Notes under the pieces: model-generated | Database searches by the model: none | The model's input: only the letters and a program-made list of their open reading frames with translations | Told to the model about the DNA's origin: nothing | NCBI RefSeq assembly: GCF_001426645.1 | Contig: NZ_LMEX01000004.1 | Coordinates: 310,492 to 374,491, forward strand | Length of the DNA: 64,000 bases | Source: Rhodanobacter sp. Root480 | Lineage (GTDB): Bacteria; Pseudomonadota; Gammaproteobacteria; Xanthomonadales; Rhodanobacteraceae | Direction of reading: 5' to 3' | Shown: positions 1-8,464 of the stretch, piece after piece | Numbering within the stretch: position 1 is the stretch's first letter | Layout of the letters: each line of letters starts with the position of its first letter | Position numbers and translations under genes: made by a program

Positions 1-944
1 CGCACGAAACCCTGGCCCGCGAGGAGGCACTGCGGGCGCACGCGGTGATCTACCTGTGCACCGGCGACCTCAACCGCCAGCAGGCCGATGAACTGCGCTG
101 GCTGGCCGACTTCGGCAAGCCGCTGCTGCTGGTGCTGAACAAGGCGGACCAATGGGACGCGACCGAGCGCGAGCAGTTGCTGGCCCACCTGGGCCAGTTG
201 TCGCGTGGCATCGCCAGCGCGGTGCTGGCGATCAGCGCCGGCGGCAGCGAGCGCTTCCAGCGCACGCTGGCCGATGGCCGCACCGAAACCGTCGAACGCC
301 AGCGCCAACCGGCGATCGAACCGTTGCTGGGCGCCCTGGCCCGACTCACCGCCCGCGGCGCCAAAGGCCTGGAAAACCGGCGCGAGAACGCCGTGCTGGC
401 GGGCCTGCATCAACGCACCGGCGCGCTGGAAACGCAAAGCCGCGCCGAGGAGGCCGAGCGCATCGTGCGCAAATACGCCCGCCGCGCCGTAGTCGGCGCG
501 CTGGCCGCGGTGGCGCCGGGCAGCGACCTGGTGATCCAGGGTGTGCTCGCCACCGGCCTCACTCGCGCCCTGGCCCAGTTGCATGAGGTGCCGGTCAGCG
601 ATGTGCAGATCGAGGATTTCGTGCGCCAGGCCCGGCTCACCCTGCGCACCGGCAGCTCGATCGTGCTGGCCGTGGCTGGCAATGCGCTGAAGGCATTTCC
701 CGGCCTGGGCACGCTGGGCGGCGGCATCTTGCACGCCTTCGCCTACGCGCTGATTTTCGACGCGATGGGCCGCGCGCTGTCCGCCTCGCTGGCCGAACGC
801 AACACCCTCGACCAGGACGATGCCGGCGCCCGCCTGAAAGCCCTGCTCACCGACGCCGACGGCCCGCGCCTGCGCCAGCTGGCCGCGCTCACCCTCGACG
901 CCGTGCGCGAGCGCGACGCACCACCACCCGCCAAGAACCTGTAG
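1..944 (+). CDS. DUF697-type GTPase, C-terminal part (5' end outside window)
   Basis: The frame is open from base 3 with no start needed, so the gene begins upstream of the window. The visible part starts just before the G4 motif (VLNKAD, NKxD type) and continues into a hydrophobic, glycine-rich C-terminal half (GALAAVAPGSDLVIQGVL and following) typical of DUF697 GTPases, which are thought to act at the inner membrane. It is clearly paralogous to the GTPase at 2263-3627: both have a VIYLCTGDLNRQ / VVFVCDGDLTRQ segment before G4 and a similar tail. By comparison with that paralogue, roughly 185 N-terminal residues, including the P-loop, are missing here. The stop codon TAG lies inside a REP palindrome that begins at 941. 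The cellular role is unknown. Confidence 0.8.
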   Translation, partial: HETLAREEALRAHAVIYLCTGDLNRQQADELRWLADFGKPLLLVLNKADQWDATEREQLLAHLGQLSRGIASAVLAISAGGSERFQRTLADGRTETVERQRQPAIEPLLGALARLTARGAKGLENRRENAVLAGLHQRTGALETQSRAEEAERIVRKYARRAVVGALAAVAPGSDLVIQGVLATGLTRALAQLHEVPVSDVQIEDFVRQARLTLRTGSSIVLAVAGNALKAFPGLGTLGGGILHAFAYALIFDAMGRALSASLAERNTLDQDDAGARLKALLTDADGPRLRQLAALTLDAVRERDAPPPAKNL

Positions 945-1020
945 GAGCGACTTCAGTCGCGATGCTTCTGTTTTTTGACCCCCCAGAGCAGAAGCATCGC
1001 GGCTGAAGCCGCTCCCACAG
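941..1020. repeat. REP palindrome pair
   Basis: Two inverted copies of a GTAGGAGCGACTTCAGTCGC-type element face each other, forming a hairpin with arms of about 30 bases and few mismatches. The first copy overlaps the end of the GTPase gene and provides its TAG stop (942-944). Related copies are at 3637-3706, 6932-7004 and 27858-27883. A T-run (971-976) lies in the loop region. Confidence 0.85.
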
Positions 1021-1111
1021 GGGGGAACACACCGTTCGTCGATCTGCTACTGGCAGCTTCACTACCCGTCAGCCAGACTTCGGCCATCCATTTCCGCCTG
1101 CAGGACATCGC

Positions 1112-1693
1112 ATGACACTGCGCAGCACTACCGATCGATGGGGCGCGATCGCCAAGGCCTTCCACTGGACGATCGCGCTGGCGATCCTGGGCAATGGCGT
1201 ATTCGGCCTGCTGATGGATCTCTCCCATTCACCGATGCAGAAGATCAACTGGCTGGCGCTGCACAAATCCATCGGCCTCACCGTGCTGGCGCTGGCGTTG
1301 CTGCGCCTGTTGTGGCGGTGGTTCGATGGTCGGCCACCTGAGGAGCCGGCACCGCGCTGGCAACAATGGTCAGCGCGGGCGGTGCACGCTTTTTTGTACG
1401 CATTGATCGTGGCGATACCGCTCAGCGGCTGGTGGTTCAATTCGGTCACCGGCAAGCCGCTGCAATGGTTCAAGCAGTTCAACCTGCCCGCGCTGGTGCC
1501 GAAGGACGACACGCTGCGCCACTTCGCCCACGGTGTGCACGAGTACCTGTTCTGGTTTCTGCTGCTGGTGCTGGTGGCGCATGTGGGCGCCGCGTTGAAA
1601 CACCACGTGTTCGACAACGACAATGTGTTGCGCAGGATGCTGCCGTTCGGCCGCCCGCGCCCGCTTCCGGATACCGAAGGAGACCGCCGATGA
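1112..1693 (+). CDS. Cytochrome b561 family protein
   Basis: This 193-residue protein begins MTLRSTTDRWGAIAKAFHW and shows four hydrophobic segments with histidines at helix ends (KAFHW near the start, LHKSIGL, FAHGVHEYLFW, VLVAHVGAALKHH). That is the pattern of the CybB/b561 family, which binds two haems b in the inner membrane and moves electrons to quinone or reduces superoxide. Its stop overlaps the ATG of the YceI gene (ATGA), so the two are translationally coupled. Cytochrome b561/YceI pairs are common in proteobacteria. Assignment rests on topology and histidine spacing. Confidence 0.88.
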   Translation: MTLRSTTDRWGAIAKAFHWTIALAILGNGVFGLLMDLSHSPMQKINWLALHKSIGLTVLALALLRLLWRWFDGRPPEEPAPRWQQWSARAVHAFLYALIVAIPLSGWWFNSVTGKPLQWFKQFNLPALVPKDDTLRHFAHGVHEYLFWFLLLVLVAHVGAALKHHVFDNDNVLRRMLPFGRPRPLPDTEGDRR

Positions 1694-2250
1694 AACGCCC
1701 CGTCCTGTCATCTGTCGCCCTGCTGCTGGCGCTGGCCTTTCCCGGCCTTGCCGCCGCCACCGATTACACCGTGCAACCGGCCGCAAGCAAGCTGGGTTTC
1801 AGCGGCAGCTTCCAGGGCGAAACCTTCAACGGCAATTTCGACACGTGGACCGCGGCCATACGCTACGACCCTGCCGACCTGGCCCATGCCGCGTTCGACG
1901 TCACGGTGACCCTGGCCAGCGTGAAAACCGGCGACAGCGATCGCGACAGCGCCCTGCCCGGCAGCGATTTCTTCGACGTGGCGAAATTCCCCACCGCCCA
2001 CTTCGTCACCACGGGTTTCCGCCGCAACGGCGCGCAGGTCATCGCCGACGGCAAACTCACGCTGCGCGGCGTCACCAAGCCGGTAAGCCTCGACGTGACG
2101 TTCCAGCCGGCCGCCCAAGGCGCCACGCTGGATGTGGATGGCGTGGTGCATCGGCTCGACTTCGGCGTGGGCGGCGGCGAGTACGCCGATACGTCGGTGA
2201 TCGGTGCCGACGTGAAGGTCACCGCGCATCTGCAACTGACCGCGAAATAA
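1690..2250 (+). CDS. YceI family periplasmic protein
   Basis: The ATG at 1690 overlaps the preceding stop and gives a 186-residue protein with a signal peptide (MKRPVLSSVALLLALAFPG, cleavage near AAA-TDY). The mature part is typical of the YceI lipocalin-like beta barrel: YTVQPAASKLGFSGSFQG at the start, then ASVKTGDSDRDSALPGSDFF, FPTAHF and GKLTLRGVTKPVSLDV. YceI proteins bind polyisoprenoids or ubiquinone-like lipids in the periplasm. Coupling to cytochrome b561 suggests a shared quinone-related role. The open frame extends further upstream, but the overlap and signal peptide fix this start. Confidence 0.92.
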   Translation: MKRPVLSSVALLLALAFPGLAAATDYTVQPAASKLGFSGSFQGETFNGNFDTWTAAIRYDPADLAHAAFDVTVTLASVKTGDSDRDSALPGSDFFDVAKFPTAHFVTTGFRRNGAQVIADGKLTLRGVTKPVSLDVTFQPAAQGATLDVDGVVHRLDFGVGGGEYADTSVIGADVKVTAHLQLTAK

Positions 2251-2262
2251 CGGCGCGCGGCA

Positions 2263-3627
2263 TTGGCTATCGACAGCTTGTGGCAGCGCCTGCGCGGACT
2301 CGTCCGACCAACGCCGCGCGATCCTGAAACAGCGCCGCAAGCCCGCACGTCCAGCGGGTCGTCGCGCGTGGCCGACAGCCTGCGCAGCCTGCTGGACGAC
2401 CCCACCATCCCCGCTGCGGTACGCAGCGAACTGGCGGCGGATTTCGCTCGCATCGAAAGCATGCTGGCGAAACTGGAGCGCGGCGAATTGCACATCGCCG
2501 TGTTCGGCCGCGTGTCGGCGGGCAAGTCGGCGCTGGGCAATGCCTTGCTCGGTCACCAGGCGTTTCCCGTGGGCGTACTGCACGGCACCACTACCGAGGC
2601 CGGCCAGGCGCTGCTGGACGAGGCGCAACACGACGGCCTGGTGTTGATCGACACGCCGGGCATCAACGAACTCGATGGCGAAGCGCGCGAGCGGCTGGCT
2701 TTCGACGTGGCCGAGATCGCCGACCTGGTGGTGTTCGTCTGCGATGGCGACCTCACCCGGCAGGAACTGGACGCCCTGAAAACCCTCGCCGCCACCCAGC
2801 GCCCGCTGCTGCTGGCGTTGAACAAGGCCGATCGCTACGGCGCCGATGAACTGGCCGACCTGCTGGATCATCTGCGCCAGCGCGTGGCCGGCCTGGTACG
2901 CCCCGACGACGTGCTGGCCGCGGCCGCGTTACCCGCGGCGCAACGCGTGGTCGACGTCGACGCGCAGGGCAAGGAAACCGTCCACCAACGCGCTCCTGCC
3001 CCGGACGTGGCGGCGTTGCGCGAGCGCCTGCTGGCGATCGCCGCGCGTGAGGGCAAGACGCTGTCGGCCATCAACGCCGGCCTGTATGCGGGCCGGCTCA
3101 CTGACCAGGTCAGCGCCCGCATCGCACAGACGCGGCAGCAAGTCGCCACCCGACTGATCCGCCATTACTGCCTGGCCAAGGGCGTGGCGGTGGCGTTGAA
3201 CCCGATTCCCGTGGCCGACCTGCTGGCCGCTGCGGGGCTGGATGCGGCGATGGTGGTGCAGCTGTCGCGCATCTACGGCCTGCCGCTGACGCGTGCCGAA
3301 TCCGGCCGGCTGGTGGCGGTGATCTCGGCGCAGCTGGCCGCCTTGATGGGCGCCATCTGGGGCATGCAACTGGTGGCTTCCGCGCTCAAGGGCATGAGCG
3401 CCGGCTTGTCAGTGCTGGTGACGGCCGCGGCGCAGGGCGCGCTGGGCTGGTATGCCACGGTGCTGATCGGCCGCGCCGCCGAACGCTACCTGGTCGGCGG
3501 CAAATCCTGGGGCGACGCCGGCGCCAAGCGCGCCGTCGCCGACATCGTGGCCAGCCTGGATCGCGACTCGATCCTGCGCGAGGCGCGCGGGGAAATCCTG
3601 AAGCGGCTGAAGTCGCAACGGGGATAA
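2263..3627 (+). CDS. DUF697-type GTPase
   Basis: A 454-residue GTPase. G1 (P-loop) is GRVSAGKSALG at residues 82-92, G3 is DTPG at 130-133 and G4 is NKAD at 187-190. The C-terminal half is hydrophobic and DUF697-like (VAVALNPIPVADLLAAAGLD, then alternating glycine-rich helices), which suggests membrane association. The start is a TTG at 2263, 12 bases after the YceI stop; no better-placed ATG precedes the P-loop, though the true start could be slightly downstream. It is a paralogue of the truncated GTPase at the left edge, and the two flank the cytochrome b561/YceI pair. The function of these tandem GTPases is not established. Confidence 0.85.
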   Translation: MAIDSLWQRLRGLVRPTPRDPETAPQARTSSGSSRVADSLRSLLDDPTIPAAVRSELAADFARIESMLAKLERGELHIAVFGRVSAGKSALGNALLGHQAFPVGVLHGTTTEAGQALLDEAQHDGLVLIDTPGINELDGEARERLAFDVAEIADLVVFVCDGDLTRQELDALKTLAATQRPLLLALNKADRYGADELADLLDHLRQRVAGLVRPDDVLAAAALPAAQRVVDVDAQGKETVHQRAPAPDVAALRERLLAIAAREGKTLSAINAGLYAGRLTDQVSARIAQTRQQVATRLIRHYCLAKGVAVALNPIPVADLLAAAGLDAAMVVQLSRIYGLPLTRAESGRLVAVISAQLAALMGAIWGMQLVASALKGMSAGLSVLVTAAAQGALGWYATVLIGRAAERYLVGGKSWGDAGAKRAVADIVASLDRDSILREARGEILKRLKSQRG

Positions 3628-3636
3628 CGCGCCCAC

Positions 3637-3706
3637 CTGTAGGAGCGGCTTCAGCCGCGACCACGCACCGCTGCACTTCCCGTCGCGGCTGAAGCCGCTC
3701 CTACAG
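3637..3706. repeat. REP palindrome pair, overlaps hrpA stop
   Basis: Near-perfect inverted pair: TGTAGGAGCGGCTTCAGCCG at the left and its reverse complement at the right, separated by about 20 bases. It lies between the convergent GTPase (ends 3627) and hrpA. The hrpA stop codon TAG (3703-3701) is part of the repeat, exactly as in the first GTPase. Confidence 0.9.
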
Positions 3707-6700
3707 AACCCCCAGCGCCTTGGCCAGGCGCTTCGCCGACACCGGTTCGGCCGTCTTCAGTTCCTGGGCGAACAGCGACACGCGCCACTCCTCGATCAGC
3801 CAGCGCAGTTCCGCCAGCGCCTGCGCATCGACGCCGGCGGCGCGGTGTTGCAGGTAGGCGCGCCAGTACGGCATCACCTGCAGCATGCGTTGCTGATCCT
3901 TGGCCGGGTCCTGGCGCAGCCGTTCGGCGCGCAACCGCATGCCTTTCAGGTAGCGCGGGTAGTGGGCCAGCCGTTCCAGCGACAGCTCGCGCAGGCATCC
4001 AGGCGTGAGCAGCGCATCGAACTGCTCGTGCAGGTCGTCGTAGCTGGCGCGGGCAAAGCCCATCAGCGGAGGCTGCAGCCAGGGCTTCAGATCGGCTTGC
4101 GCCTCGATGATCGGCTCGGCCAGTTTCAGGCGATCCACCGCGGCGCCGAACAGTTCGCGCGACAACTGCGTGCGCAGTTTTTCGAAATCGCCGGCGGTGC
4201 GCGCATCCAGTGCGTGACGCGACAGCAGGTCGGTGAAGCCGCCTTCCACCAGATCCTCGCGCAGGCTGTCGATGCTGCCCAGCGGCGCGTACTTCAGCGA
4301 CAGCGGGTTGGCGATCGGCAAGCGGCGGCGCGCCTGCTTCGCCTCACTGGCCAGCGCGTTGCGCAGCAAGCGCACCACGCCTTGCCGGTGGGCTGCGCGC
4401 GCCTCGTCGCTGCGCTCGAACACGCGCAGCGCCACGGTCTCACCCAAGTCCACCAGGGCCGGGAACGCGGCCAGGCCACCCTCGGAGCGCACCTGCGCGG
4501 GGATCTCCTCGAAATCCCAGCTGGCCACGTCCTCACGAGTCAGCTCGATGTCGGTCTTGCGCGAGAACGCCTCCCGCGCCTGGCCTTCCCAGCGACCGCG
4601 CAGCTCGGCCAGGTCACGGCCGCTGGCCATGGTCTTGCCCGGTTTAGCAGCATCGCCCTCGTGCAGGCGATAGCGCATCAGGAAATGCGCAGGCAACTCG
4701 ACCGCGTCGAAAGCCGCCGCGTCGATGTCGACGCCGGTGGTGCGTTTCAGGAAACCGGCCAGCACCTTCGCCAGCGATGCGTCGCGCGGCGCTTCGGCCT
4801 CGACAAAGGCGCGGGCGAAATCCGGCGCGGGCACGAAATTGCGGCGCAGGGTTTTCGGCAGGCCGCGGATCAGCTCGGCCACTTTTTCGCTGAGCAGGCC
4901 CGGCACCAGCCACTCGCAACGCGCGGCGGGCAGCGCGTTCAACATCGCCAGCGGCAGGTGCAGGGTAACGCCATCGGCCTCGTCGCCGGGCACGAAGCGG
5001 TATTCGAGTTTGTAGCGTTGCGGTGGGATGTCCAACCACGCGGGAAACGCCTTCGCATCCAGCCCCGCGCCGCCGGCCATCACATCATCCAGCGACCAGC
5101 GCAGCGCCGCCTGCTCGGCGGGACGCGCCTTGCGGTACCACGCATCCAGCGCGCGGCTGCTGGCGATGTCCTCGGGCAGCTTGCCTTCGAAGAAGGCCAC
5201 CAGATCATCTTCATGGCGGATCAAGCCTTCGCGTCGCTGCTTTGCCTCAATGCCCAACGCCTCTTCCAGCACGCGTTGGTTGGCCCGCACGAAATCCGAT
5301 TTGCTGTCGATGTCGCCACGCACCAGCGCCTCGCGCAGGAAGATCGCGTGGGCCAGCGCCGGGTCCTGCCGCTGGAACGTCACCGGCCGCTTCTCCACCA
5401 GCACCAGCCCGAACAGGCTCACCTGTTCGTACGCCACCACGCAGCCGCGCTTTTTCGACCAGTGCGCCTCACGGCAACTGGTGCGCAGCAGGTGCGCGGC
5501 CTGCTGTTCGATCCACAGCGGTTCGACCCGCGCATTGCTCATGCCCCATACGCGCCCGCCCACGTCCAGGATCTGCGCGCTGAAGATCCAGTTCGGCGGC
5601 GTCTTGGACAGCGCCGAGCCGGGGAAGACGTGGAACTTGCGCTCGCGGGTGCTCTGGTAGATGCCCTTCTCGTCCTTGCGACCGACCTGGGTGGGCAGGC
5701 CGGCGAGCAGCGAGCGGTGGATGGATTCAAAAAGACGCGCAGCGTCTTTTTCATCAGCAACCTGCTCTTCGCGTTCGCCTCCTCTCCCCTCTGGGGAGAG
5801 GATTGAGGAGAGGGGTCGGGGCTTGCGTGGCGCTTCATGGGGGACGTGCTTCTTCTTTCCACTATCTCGCGGAACCGGCCCCTTGCCCGGCGGGATCGCG
5901 GAGGAAAGGTGCCAGCCCAACTCGGCCACCACCAGCAACAACTGCCGATGCAACTCACGCCATTCGCGCATGCGTATGAAGCTGAGGAAATGCCGCGAGC
6001 ACCAGTCGCGCAGTTTCGACTGGGTCAGTTCCTCGTGGGCATCGTGATAGGCGCGCCACAGGTTCAGCACGCCGATGAAATCGGACTTGGGGTCGGCGAA
6101 CAGCGCATGCGCGGTATCGGCCTGCTGGCGGGCGTCGGCGGGGCGTTCGCGCGGGTCCTGGACGCTGAGGAAGGAGACGATGGTCAGCAGTTCGCGCAGG
6201 CTGTGCAGCTTCTCGCCTTCCACCAGCATGCGCGCCAGTTGCACGTCGATCGGCAACCGCGCCAGGGTGTGGCCGATGGCGGTGAGCTTGCGCGCGTCGT
6301 CGATCGCGGCGATCTCCGCCAGGCGACGATAGCCGTCGGCCACCACGCGGGGATCGGGGGCGTCGAGGAAGGGGAACTGCTCCACGTCGCCTAGCTTCAG
6401 CGCCAGCATGCGCAGGATCACGTTGGCCAGCGATGAGCGCAGCAGTTCCGGATCGGTGAACGCTGCGCGGCCGGCGAAATCCACCTCGTCGTACAGCCGG
6501 TAGCAGATGCCCGGCCCCACGCGGCCGCAGCGGCCCTTGCGCTGGTCGGCGGCGGCCCGGGAAACCGGCTCCACGTGCAGCCGTTCGAGCTGGCTGCGCT
6601 GGCTGTAGCGCTTCACCCGTGCGGTGCCGGTGTCGATCACGTAGCGGATGCGCGGCACGGTGAGCGAGGTTTCGGCCACGTTGGTGGCCAGCACCACGCG

Positions 6701-7819
6701 ACGTTTGGTGCCGGGCCTGAACACGCGATCCTGGTCGCCGGCGGAAAGCCGTGCGTACAGCGGCATGATTTCCGTTTCGCGGTATTGGCGACGCGACAGC
6801 AGCTGGTGCGCGTCGCGGATCTCGCGTTCGCCGGGCAGGAAGACCAGCACGTCGCCGCGCGGGTCGTCGTGGGTGATTTCGTCCAGCACGGCGGCGATGT
6901 GCTCGGCGCTGCCTTGCTGCAACGAGGTCTTCTGTATGAGCGGCTTCAGCCGCGACCCGGATTCCCTCTCGCCGCCTGTCGCGACTGAAGTCGCTCCTAC
7001 AGGGTCCACCGGGCGCCAGCGGGTTTCGACCGGGTACGCGCGCCCTTCCACTTCCACCACCGGTGCGCCATCGAAATGCGCAGCAAAGCGCGCGGTGTCG
7101 ATGGTGGCCGAGGTGACGATGATCTTCAGTTGCGGCCGCTTTGCCGCCAGCTGTTTCAGGTAGCCCAGCAGGAAATCGATGTTGAGGCTGCGTTCGTGCG
7201 CCTCGTCGATGATCAGCGTGTCGTACGCGGAGAGCCACGGATCGCCCTGGGTTTCGGCCAGCAGGATGCCATCGGTCATGAACTTGATCAGGCTGCGTTC
7301 GGACACCTGGTCGTTGAAGCGCACCTGGAAACCCACGATGTCGCCTACCGGCGTGCCCAGCTCCTCGGCCACGCGGCGTGCCACTGAACGGGCGGCTAGC
7401 CGGCGCGGCTGGGTGCAACCGATCATGCCCGCCTCGCCGCGGCCGGCGGCCAGGCACAGCTTGGGCAGCTGGGTGGTTTTTCCTGAGCCGGTCTCGCCGG
7501 CGATCACCACCACCTGGTGCTCGCGGATCAGCTTGACGATGTCGTCGCCGCGGGCGCTGATGGGCAGCGATTCATCCAGCCGGATCGCCGGCTTGGCGGC
7601 GACGCGGGCGCGGCGTTTTGCCGCCGAGCGCTCGATATCCGCGCGCAACGCCGCCACCTTGTGTTCATCGGGCTTGCGCGACAGCGTGCGCCAGCGACCC
7701 AGCAGGCGGCCGAAGTCGCGGCTGGCCACGGTATCCAGCTGCCGGCGCAGCTTGCGCAGGCCGGGATCGGCGGCGGATTCGGGAGTGGGCGGGTCGGAGG
7801 CATTCATCGAACCGCGCAT
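3701..7819 (-). CDS. hrpA: ATP-dependent RNA helicase HrpA
   Basis: A 1372-residue DEAH-box helicase, close to the usual length of about 1300. Walker A is [10 protein letters not shown] (108-117), the DEAH box DEAHERS is at 205-211 and motif III (SAT) is at 237-239. Further on are [10 protein letters not shown], the motif V/VI stretch ([32 protein letters not shown]) and the long HrpA-specific C-terminal region. HrpA acts in RNA processing and, in E. coli, resolution of stalled ribosomes. The start is ATG 7819; a second in-frame ATG at 7807 is possible. Two odd segments interrupt the conserved sequence: residues about 271-297 are translated from a REP pair, and residues about 660-690 from another palindromic repeat. 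Both keep the frame. The stop codon also lies in a REP. Confidence 0.95.
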   Translation of the reverse strand: MRGSMNASDPPTPESAADPGLRKLRRQLDTVASRDFGRLLGRWRTLSRKPDEHKVAALRADIERSAAKRRARVAAKPAIRLDESLPISARGDDIVKLIREHQVVVIAGETGSGKTTQLPKLCLAAGRGEAGMIGCTQPRRLAARSVARRVAEELGTPVGDIVGFQVRFNDQVSERSLIKFMTDGILLAETQGDPWLSAYDTLIIDEAHERSLNIDFLLGYLKQLAAKRPQLKIIVTSATIDTARFAAHFDGAPVVEVEGRAYPVETRWRPVDPVGATSVATGGERESGSRLKPLIQKTSLQQGSAEHIAAVLDEITHDDPRGDVLVFLPGEREIRDAHQLLSRRQYRETEIMPLYARLSAGDQDRVFRPGTKRRVVLATNVAETSLTVPRIRYVIDTGTARVKRYSQRSQLERLHVEPVSRAAADQRKGRCGRVGPGICYRLYDEVDFAGRAAFTDPELLRSSLANVILRMLALKLGDVEQFPFLDAPDPRVVADGYRRLAEIAAIDDARKLTAIGHTLARLPIDVQLARMLVEGEKLHSLRELLTIVSFLSVQDPRERPADARQQADTAHALFADPKSDFIGVLNLWRAYHDAHEELTQSKLRDWCSRHFLSFIRMREWRELHRQLLLVVAELGWHLSSAIPPGKGPVPRDSGKKKHVPHEAPRKPRPLSSILSPEGRGGEREEQVADEKDAARLFESIHRSLLAGLPTQVGRKDEKGIYQSTRERKFHVFPGSALSKTPPNWIFSAQILDVGGRVWGMSNARVEPLWIEQQAAHLLRTSCREAHWSKKRGCVVAYEQVSLFGLVLVEKRPVTFQRQDPALAHAIFLREALVRGDIDSKSDFVRANQRVLEEALGIEAKQRREGLIRHEDDLVAFFEGKLPEDIASSRALDAWYRKARPAEQAALRWSLDDVMAGGAGLDAKAFPAWLDIPPQRYKLEYRFVPGDEADGVTLHLPLAMLNALPAARCEWLVPGLLSEKVAELIRGLPKTLRRNFVPAPDFARAFVEAEAPRDASLAKVLAGFLKRTTGVDIDAAAFDAVELPAHFLMRYRLHEGDAAKPGKTMASGRDLAELRGRWEGQAREAFSRKTDIELTREDVASWDFEEIPAQVRSEGGLAAFPALVDLGETVALRVFERSDEARAAHRQGVVRLLRNALASEAKQARRRLPIANPLSLKYAPLGSIDSLREDLVEGGFTDLLSRHALDARTAGDFEKLRTQLSRELFGAAVDRLKLAEPIIEAQADLKPWLQPPLMGFARASYDDLHEQFDALLTPGCLRELSLERLAHYPRYLKGMRLRAERLRQDPAKDQQRMLQVMPYWRAYLQHRAAGVDAQALAELRWLIEEWRVSLFAQELKTAEPVSAKRLAKALGVL
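5778..5831. repeat. Palindromic dispersed-type repeat inside hrpA
   Basis: The sequence CCTCTCCCCTCTGGGGAGAG followed by GATTGAGGAGAGGGG is of a kind usually found between genes in related bacteria (from memory of the repeat type). Here it is translated in frame as part of HrpA ([15 protein letters not shown]). The surrounding residues, about 650-690, form a proline- and charge-rich stretch just before the conserved [11 protein letters not shown] segment. Confidence 0.6.
6932..7004. repeat. REP palindrome pair inside hrpA coding sequence
   Basis: Inverted GAGCGGCTTCAGCCGCGA and TCGCGACTGAAGTCGCTCCT copies about 28 bases apart match the intergenic REP pairs at 941-1020 and 3637-3706. The stretch is read in frame in HrpA as [20 protein letters not shown] and neighbours (residues about 271-297), between the helicase domain motif RWRPVD and the conserved [14 protein letters not shown]. 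Confidence 0.85.
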
Positions 7820-7943
7820 GATAACTGCTGGCGACGGCCTGATAGTCGAAAGCTATCGGCGGCATATAAAGGTTTCATTTCACCAACAACGATCGTCCCG
7901 CTACTGTGGGTCCATCGCATCGATCACCAAGAAGGAGCAACAC

Positions 7944-8411
7944 ATGGCCATTTCCATCGGTATCGCCAAAAAGGATCGCGAAGCAGTCGCCAAGAACCTG
8001 TCCAAGCTGTTGGCCGACACGTATTCGCTCTACCTGAAAACCCACAGCTTCCACTGGAACGTCACCGGGCCGCAGTTCAACAGCCTGCACGCGATGTTCG
8101 AGACGCAGTACAACGAATTGTGGCTGGCCGCCGACGAGGTGGCCGAGCGCATCCGCACGCTGGACGTGTTCGCGCCCGGTTCCTACAGCCAGTTCGGCAA
8201 GCTCACCTCGATCAAGGAAGAGCCCGGCGTGCCGGAATGGAAGGAGATGGTCGGCCAGTTGGTGGAAGGCCACGAGATCGCCGCTGCCACTGCCCGCGAG
8301 ACGATCAAGGTCGCCGACAAGGCGGGCGACGAAGGCACCGCCGACATGGTCACCGGCCGCCTGAAGGAGCACGAGAAAACCGCGTGGATGCTGCGCTCGC
8401 TGCTGCGTTGA
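7944..8411 (+). CDS. dps: Dps family DNA-binding ferritin-like protein
   Basis: The ATG at 7944 follows a strong ribosome-binding site (AAGGAG, 7932-7937) and gives 155 residues. The Dps ferroxidase signature is visible: [10 protein letters not shown] (33-42) and [15 protein letters not shown] (60-74), supplying the His, Asp and Glu ligands used at the dodecamer subunit interface. Dps oxidises and stores iron and protects DNA in stress and stationary phase. The open frame runs far upstream inside hrpA on the other strand, but that part is a shadow. A hairpin terminator follows. Confidence 0.95.
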   Translation: MAISIGIAKKDREAVAKNLSKLLADTYSLYLKTHSFHWNVTGPQFNSLHAMFETQYNELWLAADEVAERIRTLDVFAPGSYSQFGKLTSIKEEPGVPEWKEMVGQLVEGHEIAAATARETIKVADKAGDEGTADMVTGRLKEHEKTAWMLRSLLR

Positions 8412-8431
8412 GCTTTACGCGCTTCCACAAC

Positions 8432-8458
8432 AAAAACCCGGCATCGTGCCGGGTTTTT
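8432..8458. terminator. Bidirectional rho-independent terminator
   Basis: Stem CCCGGCA / TGCCGGG (8437-8443 and 8447-8453) with a 3-base loop, flanked by five A's on the left and five T's on the right. It lies between the convergent dps and sulfatase genes and can serve both. Confidence 0.9.
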
Positions 8459-8464
8459 GTTTTT

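Noticed and set aside
970-1020. T-run and hairpin after the first GTPase as an intrinsic terminator
   Set aside because: The T's are in the loop, not after the stem. The structure is explained as a REP pair, although it may still influence transcript ends.
3845-5806. Long plus-strand open frame of 653 residues antisense to hrpA
   Set aside because: It is a shadow of the hrpA codons in high-GC DNA: rich in Gln, Arg and His, with no domain. HrpA motifs on the other strand are unmistakable.
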